A stretch of 64,000 bases of DNA, from positions 1 through 64,000 of the forward strand of contig CAZVRW010000007.1 of the NCBI GenBank assembly GCA_964630265.1. The letters are read 5' to 3'. How positions within the stretch are numbered: position 1 is the first letter of the stretch; every line of letters starts with the position of its first letter. Below, piece by piece: positions 15,084 through 26,217 of this stretch. The position numbers and the translations under genes were made by a program. The notes beneath the pieces were generated by a model, which searched no databases, had not been told where the DNA came from, and saw only the letters and a program-made list of their open reading frames with translations. This DNA is from CAZBWP01 sp964630265. Lineage in GTDB: Bacteria > Pseudomonadota > Alphaproteobacteria > Rhodospirillales > Defluviicoccaceae.

Positions 15084-16523
15084 ATGCATTCGTCCACCGC
15101 CGCCGTCGTCATCGCGCTGCTCGCTGGCGCCGCCTTCGCCTCGCGCGGCCTCGCCGAATCCCCGCCGGAGAGTCGGCTGGCGCCCGACGCACGCAGCGAT
15201 CTCAGACTCACCGTCTACGGCAACGGCCTCGCGCTGATCAGCGACACGCGATCCGCCGACCTCACGACGACGCCGGAGCGGTTCGTGTTCGATGGCGTCA
15301 GCCGCCGGATGATCCCGTCAAGCGCGCTGGTGTCGGCGGCCGACGGCCTCAGCGTCCAGGCCATGGAATATGACACCAACGTGCTGACCGCCACCGCGTT
15401 GCTGGAGCGCTCGCTGGGGGCCACCGTCGGCGTCGTCCGGACCCATCCGACCACCGGCGAGGACAGCGTCGAGGACGCCGAGGTGCTGAGCGTCGATGGC
15501 GGCGTCGTGCTGCGTTATCGCGATCGCATCGAAACCGGCGTGCCGGGGCGGCTGGTGTTTCCGGCAGTGCCCGACGACCTGCGCGCCCGGCCGGCGCTGA
15601 TCGCCACCATCGCGGCCGACGCGGCGGCAACGCAACCGCTCACCCTCACCTACCTGTCCGAGGGGCTGTCGTGGAGCGCCGACTACGCCATCGTGCTCGA
15701 CGACGACGCGATGACGCTCCGCCTCGACGGCCGCGCCACCATCGTCAACGAAAGCGGCATCGACTATGATGACGCGACGGTGGCGCTGATCGCCGGCGAG
15801 GTGCACCGGGCCGGAATCGCGACGCGCGGGATGCGAATGGACGCGGCGGTCAGCGCCATGCGGGAAGCGGCGCCCATGGCGGCCCCGCCCGAGCGCGAGA
15901 GCTTCGGCGACCTGCATCTTTACCACCTGCCGGACCCGGTGACCCTGGCCGACGGCAAACGCCGGCAGATCGCCCTCACGGGCGCGGACGCGGTGCCGTT
16001 CGAGCGCCGCTATGTCAGCGAGAGCGGGGTCAACGTCTTCGGCCCCGTCGTCGGCCAGACCGTGCCCGATCATCCCGTCATCCGCCTGCGCTTCGTCAAC
16101 GACGCGGCGGAGAGCGGCGGCGAGCCGTGGCCCGAAGGGCTCGCCCGGATCTACGCGCCGGACGCGGGCGGCACCCTCCGGCTGCTGGGTGAGGGCATCC
16201 TGGCGCGGACGCCGCGCGGCGAGCGCGCCGAACTGACGCCCGGCCGCGCCTTCGACATCACCGTGCGCCGCACGCAGACGGATTTCGTCCGCAGCGGTCT
16301 CGCCGAGCGCGTCTTCGAGAGCGCCTATCGCATTGAGGTGCGCAACGCCAAGGACACGGCGGTGTCGGTCGACGTTGTCGAACGGCTGCCGGGCGACTGG
16401 CGGATCCTGGAAGAAAGCGCCCCCCATCAGAAGGAGCAAGCGGCGGAGGCCCGGTGGACGGTCGAGGTGGCCCCCGACGCCGTCGAAACCATCACCTATC
16501 GGGTGCGCGTGCAGAATCGCTGA
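15084..16523 (+). CDS. Exported DUF4139 domain protein
   Basis: A 479-residue protein with a signal peptide (MHSSTAAVVIALLAGAAFASRGLA) and no other membrane segment. The mature part fits the DUF4139 family: 'LTVYGNGLALISDTR' at the start, 'LTYLSEGLSWSADYAIVLDDD' in the middle and 'SAYRIEVRNAKDTAVSVDVVERLPGDW' near the end. The family is predicted to be extracytoplasmic beta-rich protein of unknown role. The ATG at 15084 is followed at once by the signal peptide; the frame extends much further upstream only because of high GC. The last 32 bases overlap the convergent gene at 16492. Confidence 0.88.
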   Translation: MHSSTAAVVIALLAGAAFASRGLAESPPESRLAPDARSDLRLTVYGNGLALISDTRSADLTTTPERFVFDGVSRRMIPSSALVSAADGLSVQAMEYDTNVLTATALLERSLGATVGVVRTHPTTGEDSVEDAEVLSVDGGVVLRYRDRIETGVPGRLVFPAVPDDLRARPALIATIAADAAATQPLTLTYLSEGLSWSADYAIVLDDDAMTLRLDGRATIVNESGIDYDDATVALIAGEVHRAGIATRGMRMDAAVSAMREAAPMAAPPERESFGDLHLYHLPDPVTLADGKRRQIALTGADAVPFERRYVSESGVNVFGPVVGQTVPDHPVIRLRFVNDAAESGGEPWPEGLARIYAPDAGGTLRLLGEGILARTPRGERAELTPGRAFDITVRRTQTDFVRSGLAERVFESAYRIEVRNAKDTAVSVDVVERLPGDWRILEESAPHQKEQAAEARWTVEVAPDAVETITYRVRVQNR

Positions 16524-16992
16524 CCGCCTCGCATGACGGCAGCGGCCGGTCGGTCGCCATCCGGATCCAGACGGCGACCGGGTGCGGCGACGCGGGATCC
16601 CAGCAGAACGGCACCGGCGCCGCGGTGGCCGTCTCGTCACGGGCACCGAGAATCGCCAGAAAGACGGCGAACCAGGCAATAGCGAACCCGGCGACCCAGA
16701 GGCGACCGTGGCGCGGCCGCGCCGGCCGATCGCGATAGGCGGAGGCGCCGAAGGCACCGGCCGGCAAAGGCCCCGCCGCCTGAGCCTCACGCACTTGGCG
16801 CACCAAGTGCGTGACCCAGGGGGGCACCGCGCCGTGGAACATGTAGCGCGCGAAGGTGCGTTCGAGGTCGGCGTCGAGTGGCTGGCGACCGAACCAGCGT
16901 CGATAGGCGAGGCGGACGAAGTCGTACTCTTTCAGGCCGAGCACGGCCGCCGCATCGGCGACCCCGCGACAGGACGCTGAACGATCCGGCAT
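16492..16992 (-). CDS. Hypothetical protein with one membrane segment
   Basis: A 166-residue protein. The N-terminal half (LKEYDFVRLAYRRWFGR, then 'LDADLERTFARYMFHGAVPPW') is a charged helical region that looks conserved. A single transmembrane helix follows near residue 105 (LWVAGFAIAWFAVFLAILGA). The C-terminal 45 residues would be periplasmic and contain two cysteines. No family is recognised. It overlaps the 3' end of the DUF4139 gene by 32 bases tail-to-tail. Codon pattern supports it as real. Confidence 0.65.
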   Translation of the reverse strand: MPDRSASCRGVADAAAVLGLKEYDFVRLAYRRWFGRQPLDADLERTFARYMFHGAVPPWVTHLVRQVREAQAAGPLPAGAFGASAYRDRPARPRHGRLWVAGFAIAWFAVFLAILGARDETATAAPVPFCWDPASPHPVAVWIRMATDRPLPSCEAVSDSARAPDR

Positions 16993-17185
16993 GATCTCAC
17001 GTCGGCCGATGGCCGGCTCCCTCGCTGTGCCGCGCTCTCTGTGGGCTGGCCCAATTTATATGACCTTGGCATGGCGCCTGCCGATCGCCACGGCGAGCCA
17101 TGCGCAAACCACGCGAGGACCTGGGCGGACGTCCCGGCGTTACGCGACGCGCCCGGGGCCCAGCCGTGTCAGGGGGCCAGCCGTG

Positions 17186-17818
17186 TCAAATGCGCGCCTT
17201 CGGCAGGAACGGATCCGGCTCGAAACCCGACAATGGGTCCCGTTCCGGCCCCGTGTCCGCCGGCAGGTCGTGGACATGGACGTCGGCGCCGGCGTGCCGC
17301 TTCATGATCTCGACGGCGCTGGCTTCGTGCGCCGCGTCACGGACGTGCACCCACAGCAACAGCCCGCCCTTGGCCAACTGTTCCTCCACCGAGAGTGCCC
17401 GTTCCTTGCCGATTCGCCGCGCGAACCACGCGCCGAGCGCGCCGCCGCCGCTGCCGAACACCAGCGCGCCGACGATCGCCCAGCCGAGCGCGCCGCCCGA
17501 CGCGACGATGCCGCCGACCGCCGCCATCGCGCCGACATACGCAAGTCCTCCGATGGTGCCCGCCCGCGCCTCGACCACGGAGTCCTTCTCGATGAACAGG
17601 GCGCGGGGCGCCTGCGGATTGTCCTCCAGCTCGCTCACCTCGTTGTAGACGTGGCCGAGCTTCTCCGTGACCGTCTTGCGACCGGCGAGAAGGCTGAGGT
17701 CGGATCGGTCGAAACCGTGGTCCAGCAGTTCGTCGACCGCCGCCTGAAAGTCCTTCTCGGAATGGAAAACGCCGACGGCCTCGCGGATCGTGCCGGCGGA
17801 CGGTGCAGTGTCGATCAT
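17186..17818 (-). CDS. Stress-type protein with glycine-zipper membrane segment
   Basis: A 210-residue protein. The N-terminal domain ('AVGVFHSEKDFQAAVDELLDHGFDRSDLSLLA') resembles YflT/DUF1269-like stress proteins that start with an alpha-beta fold predicting 'helper of membrane association'. The middle (about residues 85-135) is a glycine/alanine-rich hydrophobic hairpin 'VGAMAAVGGIVASGGALGWA', likely membrane-inserted. The C-terminal part repeats an alpha-beta motif ('LLLWVHVRDAAHEASAVEIM'). GAGGGGA precedes the ATG at 17818. It lies near a hemerythrin gene. Function unknown. Confidence 0.72.
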   Translation of the reverse strand: MIDTAPSAGTIREAVGVFHSEKDFQAAVDELLDHGFDRSDLSLLAGRKTVTEKLGHVYNEVSELEDNPQAPRALFIEKDSVVEARAGTIGGLAYVGAMAAVGGIVASGGALGWAIVGALVFGSGGGALGAWFARRIGKERALSVEEQLAKGGLLLWVHVRDAAHEASAVEIMKRHAGADVHVHDLPADTGPERDPLSGFEPDPFLPKARI

Positions 17819-17918
17819 CGGATTCCCCTCGTGCACTCTGGGAAACACGTGCGTTTCCCGCTTCGGGTGGCGCGGTCGCCGCAGCGCATCGGCGCGGCCG
17901 CGCCGCCTGCGTTCGCCA

Positions 17919-18371
17919 TCATGACCGAGGCGTTGCCGATTTTCCAGCCGGATCGTCGGACCGGCCGGCGAGGCCGGCCTCGCCGAGATAGGCCGCCAAG
18001 CTGTGGTCGGCGCGCCGCGTGTGGGTGCCGATCCAGCGGCCGAGCGCCTCGACCCGATCCAGCGTCAGGTCGATTTTGCCCGCGCGATACTGCTCACGAG
18101 TCTCCTCGATCCGGTCGAGGGCGGCTTCGTGCTCCAGCACGTGCGCCGCATAGCCGTCATAGGCATAGAGTCGCATGAGCAGCTCTTCCGACGCGAAGTG
18201 GACCTTGGTGAATTCGAGAAGCCGGTCGAAGACCTCATCCACCGCGTCCGCCGGCCGGCCGGCGGCAACGGCGTCGCTGAGGGCGCCGAGCAGGCCGAGT
18301 TGCAACCGATGCTCGCCGTCCATCGGCTCCGAGCCGGTCGCCAGGTCGCTGTCGAGGATCGGGTCGGTCAT
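17919..18371 (-). CDS. Bacteriohemerythrin
   Basis: A 150-residue single hemerythrin domain with the di-iron ligands in order: DGEHR (first His), FTKVHFASEE (His and Glu), 'HVLEH' (His) and 'IGTHTRRADH' (two His and Asp). Such proteins bind O2 or NO reversibly in the cytoplasm. Length is usual for the family. The C-terminal 20 residues beyond the last helix are unconserved. It is followed on the same strand by the stress-type gene at 17186 and is preceded by yjbQ. Confidence 0.93.
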   Translation of the reverse strand: MTDPILDSDLATGSEPMDGEHRLQLGLLGALSDAVAAGRPADAVDEVFDRLLEFTKVHFASEELLMRLYAYDGYAAHVLEHEAALDRIEETREQYRAGKIDLTLDRVEALGRWIGTHTRRADHSLAAYLGEAGLAGRSDDPAGKSATPRS

Positions 18372-18439
18372 GGCGTGTCCTTCATCCTAGTGGTGCATGG
18401 ACCTAATGGTGCAGGGACGCCGGTCGCCGCCGCGCCCGG

Positions 18440-18859
18440 CTACCGGCCGGCCAAGTGGAGGACGATCTGGCGGGCATGCGCGTGGGTGCGGTGCTCGAAC
18501 AGGTAGACGCCCTGCCACGTGCCGAGCGCCAAGCGTCCGCCGGTGACCGGGATGGCGAGCTGGACGTCGGTGAGCGCGCTGCGGATGTGGGCCGGCATGT
18601 CGTCCGGCCCCTCGGTGGTGTGGCGATAGAGCGCCGGGTCATCGGGAACGAGGCGTGCGAAGAACGTCTCAAGGTCTTTCGCCACGTCGGGATCCGCGTT
18701 CTCCTGGATGGTCAGCGAGGCGCTGGTGTGGCGGCAGAACAGGGTGAGCAGCGCCGTGGTCAGTCCCTGCCCGGCGACCCAGTCGGCGACGGCGCCGGTG
18801 ATCTCGTGGAGGCCGCGACCGCGGGTCTTGATCGTGAGGGTGTGCTGGGCAGTCTCCAT
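18440..18859 (-). CDS. YjbQ/UPF0047 family protein
   Basis: A 139-residue protein with the YjbQ signature: 'FCRHTSASLTIQENADPDV', 'HTTEGPDDMPAHIRSAL' and 'LGTWQGVYLFEHRT'. The conserved His and Asp/Glu residues form a metal-binding trimer active site. Members have weak thiamine-phosphate synthase activity, but their main role is not settled. ATG at 18859 chosen over a GTG one codon upstream. Next gene upstream is frdD on the same strand, 79 bases away. Confidence 0.93.
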   Translation of the reverse strand: METAQHTLTIKTRGRGLHEITGAVADWVAGQGLTTALLTLFCRHTSASLTIQENADPDVAKDLETFFARLVPDDPALYRHTTEGPDDMPAHIRSALTDVQLAIPVTGGRLALGTWQGVYLFEHRTHAHARQIVLHLAGR

Positions 18860-18938
18860 CACCGCTCCGAATGCGCGGAAGGCGCCCCGAAGGACGCCTT
18901 CACAGAAGCTCCGATCCGCCGATCCGATCCGATTGGCT

Positions 18939-19286
18939 TTAAAGCGTCAGCAGCGCCATGGCCGTCGCCAGCGTGCCGATGCCGGCGAGGCCATACAGGA
19001 CCCAGGCGACGGCGCCGTCCTGGCGGATACCCACGTCGTGGGCGCAGACCCGCAGACGATGCGCGGCGTGCCAGAGCATCAGCGCAATGATGCCGAGCAG
19101 AATGATGCGGATCGGCCAATAGCTGACGAAGTTGTACATGGTCTCATACTGCAGCGCCCCCTCGAACAGCCCGACCGCCGGGCCGAGGGAGGTGATGACC
19201 ACCATCACCGGCAGGATGAAGGCGACGGTGGTGCCGCCGGCCGCGAACAGCAGCCAGGGAATCGCTTTTGCGGACGGTTTCGACAT
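18939..19286 (-). CDS. frdD: Fumarate reductase membrane anchor subunit D
   Basis: A 115-residue anchor with three transmembrane helices (about residues 10-35, 60-85 and 92-115), of the FrdD family used by E. coli-type quinol:fumarate reductase. 'RIILLGIIALMLWHAAHRLR' matches the second helix with its conserved His. The ATG overlaps the frdC stop region (one base apart), completing the frdABCD operon. It is not like SdhC/SdhD of ordinary alphaproteobacterial succinate dehydrogenase. Confidence 0.9.
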   Translation of the reverse strand: MSKPSAKAIPWLLFAAGGTTVAFILPVMVVITSLGPAVGLFEGALQYETMYNFVSYWPIRIILLGIIALMLWHAAHRLRVCAHDVGIRQDGAVAWVLYGLAGIGTLATAMALLTL

Positions 19287-19287
19287 C

Positions 19288-19680
19288 TCAGGCAACTCCC
19301 GCCAGAACGAGGAAGAACAGCGACACGACCCCGAGCACGGCATAGTGCGCGCCGATGATGTAGTGACCCGGCACGAAATGGGTGCCCTGCTGGATGCGCA
19401 TCGCCTGCGGCACCGCCTTGAACCACGCCGTGGTGTGGATGATGGCGAAGGCGAAGACGATGAGATGAATGATCACGCCAATCGGGCTGGTCACGTAATC
19501 CACCCAGCCCTGCCATGCGGCCTCACCCTGCCCCAGCCGGAACAGGCCGAAAATCAACATCACCGCGTAGATGGCGACGAATAGCGAGCTTATTTCGTGC
19601 AGCATGTAGTGCTTGTATCGGGAATGGGTCATGAACCAGGAGGTCTTTGACATCTCCCGCTTGTAGGGACGTCGAGCCAT
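19288..19680 (-). CDS. frdC: Fumarate reductase membrane anchor subunit C
   Basis: A 130-residue anchor with three transmembrane helices. It has 'RRPYKREMSKTSWF', the usual FrdC N-terminus, then 'MLHEISSLFVAIYAVMLIFGL' with the Glu of the first helix, and 'IIHLIVFAFAIIHTTAWFKAVP'. FrdC and FrdD together bind the quinol and hold FrdAB to the membrane. E. coli FrdC is about the same length. Its start overlaps the frdB stop by one base. Confidence 0.92.
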   Translation of the reverse strand: MARRPYKREMSKTSWFMTHSRYKHYMLHEISSLFVAIYAVMLIFGLFRLGQGEAAWQGWVDYVTSPIGVIIHLIVFAFAIIHTTAWFKAVPQAMRIQQGTHFVPGHYIIGAHYAVLGVVSLFFLVLAGVA

Positions 19681-20423
19681 TACTTCTTCCCTCCCATGCC
19701 GAGCAAGCCCGTGACATAGTCGATGGCGCTGTTGACCTTCAACTGCTGAATCGCGCCGGCGGGATCCACGTCCTTCGGGCAGACCTGGGAACAGGCGCCG
19801 ACGAAGCTGCATTCCCAGACGCCCTCGTGGGCGGCGACGATGTCCTCGCGCGCCGAGCGGCCGACGTCGCGATTGTCCAGATTGTAGCGCTGCGCCAGCG
19901 CCAGCGCCGCCGGACCGACGAAGCCCTCATCCAGTCCAAACTGCGGGCAGGCGGCGTAGCAACACAGGCAGTTGATGCAGAGCGTGTACTGCTTGTAGCT
20001 CTTGAGCTGCGCCGGGGTCTGCAGGTACTCGCCCTGCTCGACGGTGCGGGACTCCTTCGGAATGATGTAGGGTTTGACGCTATTCAGGTGTTCCATGAAG
20101 CCGTCGAGGTCGACCATCAGGTCGCGCTCGATCGGGAAATTGGCCAAGGGCTCGACGCGAATGGTGTCGCCCAGGTCCGACAGGAACGCCTTGCACGACA
20201 GCATCGGCTCGCCGTTGATCATCATGCCGCAACTGCCGCAGACGAACATGTGACACGACCAGCGATAGCTCAATGTCCGGTCGATCTCGTCCTTGACGTA
20301 GTTGAGCGCGTCGAGGACGACCCACTCTTCCTCGCAGGGGACCTCATAGGTCTGGAAGACCGGCTCGGCGTCCTGCTCCGGACGATAGCGCAGGACTTCG
20401 AGAGTGATGGTGCGAATGCTCAT
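19680..20423 (-). CDS. frdB: Fumarate reductase iron-sulfur subunit B
   Basis: A 247-residue electron-transfer subunit. The [2Fe-2S] cysteines are at 57, 62, 65 and 77 (CHMFVCGSCG...LSC). The [4Fe-4S] and [3Fe-4S] motifs follow (CINCLCCYAACPQFGLDE and CSFVGACSQVCPKDVDP). 'CINCxxCYAACPQF' is shared with E. coli FrdB. It passes electrons from quinol in FrdCD to the flavin in FrdA. The ATG at 20423 overlaps the end of frdA by four bases. Confidence 0.95.
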   Translation of the reverse strand: MSIRTITLEVLRYRPEQDAEPVFQTYEVPCEEEWVVLDALNYVKDEIDRTLSYRWSCHMFVCGSCGMMINGEPMLSCKAFLSDLGDTIRVEPLANFPIERDLMVDLDGFMEHLNSVKPYIIPKESRTVEQGEYLQTPAQLKSYKQYTLCINCLCCYAACPQFGLDEGFVGPAALALAQRYNLDNRDVGRSAREDIVAAHEGVWECSFVGACSQVCPKDVDPAGAIQQLKVNSAIDYVTGLLGMGGKK

Positions 20424-22180
20424 AGGACCTGTCCTCCCGCCTCGCCGCCGTAGACGCGCGCGGCCGGCTGCGACTTGGTGATGATGACATCCAGGTAGTC
20501 GACGCGCGGATCGCCGTTGGAGTTGTAGTACGCCATGGAATGCTTGAGGTAGTTGACGTCGTCGCGGTCGACGTGGTCGAGCCGCTGATGGGCGCCGCGC
20601 GATTCCTTGCGCTCCAGCGCCGACACCGCCAGGGCCTGCGCGCACTCGATCATCGCCCCCAACTCCAGGGTCTGCACCAGGTCGGTGTTGAACACCCGGC
20701 TCTTGTCCTCGAGCTTGACGTCCTTGTAGAGGGCGCGCACCTCGGCGACCACGTCGCAGGTGGCCTGTATCGCCTTGCCGTCACGGTAGATGCCGCAGCC
20801 TTCTTCCATGCTCATGGTCAGCTTGTTGCGCAGCGCCGATACGCGCTCCTTGCCCTCGCGCTTGAACAGGCCCTCGATCCGCGTGTCCACGTCCTTCGCC
20901 TGCGCTTCCGCCGCCGCGTCGCTGGCGGCCTTGGCGCTCCGCGCATATTCGACCGCGTGCAATGCGGCGCGCGCCCCGAACACCAGCAACTCGCCGAGCG
21001 AGTTCGAGCCCAGGCGATTGGCGCCGTTGATGCTGACGCAGGCGCACTCACCGGCGGCGAAGAGCCCGTCGATGGGGGTGGCACCGTTAATGTCGGTGTG
21101 GATGCCGCCCATCATGTAGTGCACCACGGGACGGACGGGCACCAGATCGGTAACCGGATCGGTGTTGACATAGCTGCGCGACAGTTCGCGAATCAGCGGC
21201 AGTCGCTCATTGATCAGCGGCTCGCCCAGGTGGCGCAGGTCGAGGTGCACGACGTCGCCCCACTTGGTGGGAATCGTCCGCCCCTTCTGCTGCTCGTGCC
21301 AGAACGCCTGGCTCAGGCGATCGCGTGGACCGAGTTCCATGGACTTCAGCACGGGCTCTTTGGTTGCCGGACCGAGGCCATAGTCCTGCAGGTAGCGGTA
21401 ACCGTCCTTGTTGAGCATGTAGCCGCCCTCGCCACGGCAGGCCTCGGTCAGCAGGATGCCGCTGCCGGGCAAGCCGGTCGGATGATACTGGACGAACTCC
21501 ATGTCCTTGAGCGGCACGCCGGCGCGGTACGCCATCGCCATGCCGTCGCCGGTCTTGATCGCGCCGTTGGTGGTGAACGGGAAGACCCGACCGGCGCCGC
21601 CGGAGGCGATGATCACCGCCTTGGCCTTGACCAGCTTCAACTCGCCCGTGCGCATCTCCAGGCAGGTGAGACCGGCGATGCGGCCGTCGTCGACCATCAG
21701 GTCGGTGACGTAGTGCTCATCGATCCGGGTGATCGACGGAAACTGCAACGTCGTCTGGAACAGCGTGTGCAGCATGTGGAAGCCGGTCTTGTCGGCGGCG
21801 TACCACGTGCGCATGATCTTCATCCCGCCGAAGGGCCGCACGGCCACGTGGCCGCCGTCCTCGCGGCTCCACGGACAGCCCCAATGCTCCATCCGCGTCA
21901 GTTCTTTCGGGATCTCATTGACGAACAGCTCGACCGCATCTTGGTCGGTCAGCCAGTCGCCGCCGGACACGGTATCGTTGAAATGATAGTCGAGGTTGTC
22001 ATTGTCCTTGATCACGCCGGCCGCGCCACCCTCCGCCGCGCAGGTATGACTGCGCATGGGGTAGACCTTCGAGATCAGCAAAACGTTGACGGTCGGATCC
22101 GCTTCGGCGACGGCGATGGCCGCCCGCAGGCCGGCGCCACCGGCGCCGACGATGGCGATATCGGTGGTGATCGTTTTCAT
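20420..22180 (-). CDS. frdA: Fumarate reductase flavoprotein subunit A
   Basis: A 586-residue flavoprotein. The FAD-binding motif (VGAGGAGLRAAIA) is at residues 11-23. His45 in SHTCAAEGG is the expected site of covalent FAD. Active-site segments 'FGGMKIMRTWYAADKTGFHML', 'YHPTGLPGSGILLTE' and 'GANRLGSNSLGE' match E. coli FrdA more closely than SdhA. As in E. coli, all four subunits are in one operon, A-B-C-D. The enzyme reduces fumarate with a low-potential quinol, or can work in reverse. No regulator site was recognised upstream of 22180. Confidence 0.95.
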   Translation of the reverse strand: MKTITTDIAIVGAGGAGLRAAIAVAEADPTVNVLLISKVYPMRSHTCAAEGGAAGVIKDNDNLDYHFNDTVSGGDWLTDQDAVELFVNEIPKELTRMEHWGCPWSREDGGHVAVRPFGGMKIMRTWYAADKTGFHMLHTLFQTTLQFPSITRIDEHYVTDLMVDDGRIAGLTCLEMRTGELKLVKAKAVIIASGGAGRVFPFTTNGAIKTGDGMAMAYRAGVPLKDMEFVQYHPTGLPGSGILLTEACRGEGGYMLNKDGYRYLQDYGLGPATKEPVLKSMELGPRDRLSQAFWHEQQKGRTIPTKWGDVVHLDLRHLGEPLINERLPLIRELSRSYVNTDPVTDLVPVRPVVHYMMGGIHTDINGATPIDGLFAAGECACVSINGANRLGSNSLGELLVFGARAALHAVEYARSAKAASDAAAEAQAKDVDTRIEGLFKREGKERVSALRNKLTMSMEEGCGIYRDGKAIQATCDVVAEVRALYKDVKLEDKSRVFNTDLVQTLELGAMIECAQALAVSALERKESRGAHQRLDHVDRDDVNYLKHSMAYYNSNGDPRVDYLDVIITKSQPAARVYGGEAGGQVL

Positions 22181-22393
22181 GGAGTGCTCCCAGTTGGTCC
22201 CCTGCTGCGCGCGGAGTATAAAGCAAAGGTCGCCGAACGCCAGAGGTGCCGCTCATGTCCTCACCGTTATTTGTGAGGTGTCGTGATCCGGCGTGGCGGA
22301 AAAAACCCGAAAGTTCGTGCGGGTTGTGATTTGCCTTCGGCGACGGATCGCGATCGTCGACAGACGCCGCCGGCTGACGTAAGCAGCGGCACC

Positions 22394-24182
<1,789 letters not shown>

Positions 24183-24208
<26 letters not shown>

Positions 24209-25583
24209 GTCGCCGGCCATCGGCGGGATCTGGGCGCACGTTCGCGATCTCGTCCGCCTGGCGGCACCGGTGGTCGTCGCCCGCTCGGGCGTGATGATCC
24301 TGATCCTCGCCGATACCTTGATGATCGGCCGATTCGGCTCGTCGGATCTCGCTTTCTTCGGCATCGCCATGGCCGTGGTCATGGTGTTGATCGTGAGTTC
24401 CATCGGCCTGCTGATGGGCACGCTGGTGGTGACCGCGGCGGCGCACGGCGGCGGCCGGCCGGCGGCCTGCGGCGCCGCCTGGCGACGCTCGCTGCCCTAC
24501 GCCCTTGCCATCGGCGTGACGGGAGCGATCATCTGCGCGTTCGGCGCCGACCTGCTGCTGCTGTTCGGCCAGCCGGAGGCGCTGGCCGCGGGCGGCGGCC
24601 GGGTGTTGCGCATCCTCGGCTGTGGCATGCCGGGCTTTCTGGTGTTCGTGACGTCGTCGTTCTTCCTCGAGGGCATCCGCCGGCCGCTGCCGGGGATGCT
24701 GATCATGCTCGCCGCCAACGTCGTCAACGTCGGCCTGAACTGGCTGTTGATCTACGGCAATCTGGGCGCGCCGACCCTGGGCGCCGAGGGCGCGGCCTGG
24801 GCGACGACGGTCGTCCGCACCGGCATCGCCGTCGCCATCGTCACCTACATCCTGACCATGCGCGATCACACTCGGTACGCCGTGCGCTCGGCGGCGACCG
24901 GCGGCTGGCCGGCCGGAACACAGCAGCGCCGGATCGGCTATGCGGCGGGCTCGGCCATCGGCGTGGAATCGCTGGCCTTCGGCATCGTCAACCTGTTCGC
25001 CGGACTCCTCGGGCCGGTCGCCATCGCCGCGTATTCCATCGCCTTCAACCTGTTCGCCCTGGCGTTCATGGTCGCCATCGGCCTCGGCGCGGCGACCGCG
25101 GTGCGCGTCGGTATGGCCTGGGGACGCGGCGACCACGCCAGCCTCGCCGTCGCCGGTTGGACGGGACTCGCCGTGACTTCCGCGGCGATGGCCGCCATCG
25201 CCGCGCTGTTCGCCGGCATGCCGGACGGTCTGGTCGCCGCCTACACGGACGACCGGGCCGTCGCCACCCTCGCCGCCGCCCTGCTCGCCTTTTCATCCTG
25301 GATCCTGATCTTCGACGGCGGCCAGGCGGTGATGGCGAATGCGTTGCGCGGCCGCGGCGAAACCTGGGTGACGACGGGACTGCAAACCTTCGCCTACTTC
25401 GGCGTCATGGTGCCCGGCGCCTGGCTGCTCGCCTTCACCGCCGGACGCGGCGTCCTCGGCCTGTATGAGGGCATTCTCGCCGCCAGCGTCGCCTCGATGC
25501 TCCTGCTGTGCGCACGGTTCCATGCCCTGGCGCGGCGCGATCGGCGCGTCGCAACGGTTTCCGGCGCCGGCGGCGCGCGCTAA
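24183..25583 (+). CDS. MATE family multidrug/toxin exporter
   Basis: A 466-residue membrane protein with twelve predicted transmembrane helices in two repeated halves, typical of MATE antiporters. The first half begins 'LVRLAAPVVVARSGVMILILADTLMIGRFG', whose 'DTLMIGR' matches the family. 'NVVNVGLNWLLIYG' ends helix 5-6 and 'LGAATAVRVGMAWGRGD' is the mirror motif in the second half. Substrate unknown; exchange for H+ or Na+ is expected. It overlaps recQ by 26 bases, so the start may instead be the ATG at 24195. Confidence 0.9.
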
Positions 25584-25626
25584 ACTGACGCCCGTCGCGA
25601 CGACGAGCGGACGTCCCGTCGCGACG

Positions 25627-26052
25627 ATGAGCGGACATAATGTCATGGCCGGGCACGCCGACGATCAGGGTTGGACGGACTTCGAGGCGTGGTGCCGACG
25701 GCGCCGGCTCCGGCCGCTGCCGGCGCACCCATGGACGGTGGCGGCCTTCGTGCGCTGGTGCGAGGCGCGGCATTCTTATGCCAGCATCATTCGGCGGGTG
25801 AAGGCGATCGCGCGGCGGCACCTGCTCGCCGGACTGCCGGCGATCGAGCGCCATCCGCTGGTGCTGCGCACATTGCGCCTGGTCGAGCGCCACGAACAGA
25901 CCCGTGGCCAGCGCGCCGCGTTGTTTCCGGAACCGACGGGCGACCCCGCCCGAAGCACGTCGAAGCCGGCGGCGGCGCCCGCCCGATCCCGCCGCGGCGG
26001 CGGCTTGGCGGCGTCCCCGAAGCTGGTCTCGCGCCGCCCCTCGCCGGGTTGA
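25627..26052 (+). CDS. Orphan integrase-type core-binding (SAM-like) domain protein
   Basis: A 141-residue protein. Residues about 12-90 resemble the N-terminal SAM-like core-binding domain of tyrosine recombinases: 'FEAWCRRRRLRPLPAHPWTVAAFV', 'ASIIRRVKAIARRHLLAGL' and 'HPLVLRTLRLVERHEQ'. The catalytic domain (R-H-R-Y) is missing; instead a basic, low-complexity tail ends the protein. No repeats or integrase remains follow. It could be a domesticated DNA-binding protein, since similar stand-alone proteins occur in related genomes from memory. ATG at 25627 or 25645 are both possible. A 21-bp direct repeat (GTCGCGACGA-GAGCGGAC) lies just upstream. Confidence 0.65.
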   Translation: MSGHNVMAGHADDQGWTDFEAWCRRRRLRPLPAHPWTVAAFVRWCEARHSYASIIRRVKAIARRHLLAGLPAIERHPLVLRTLRLVERHEQTRGQRAALFPEPTGDPARSTSKPAAAPARSRRGGGLAASPKLVSRRPSPG

Positions 26053-26217
26053 ACGGCAGACCTGCGTCCTTGCCGTTTCCCCGCCATCGGGTCTACCATC
26101 GCAGGCGCGAAATGCGGGTGTGCGCTGCGGCACGCGCCGGGCGCACGACCGCGACGAACGCGCACCACACCAACGCGCACCACACCGCGCGCCACACATA
26201 AGAGTGAGGAGACGGCC

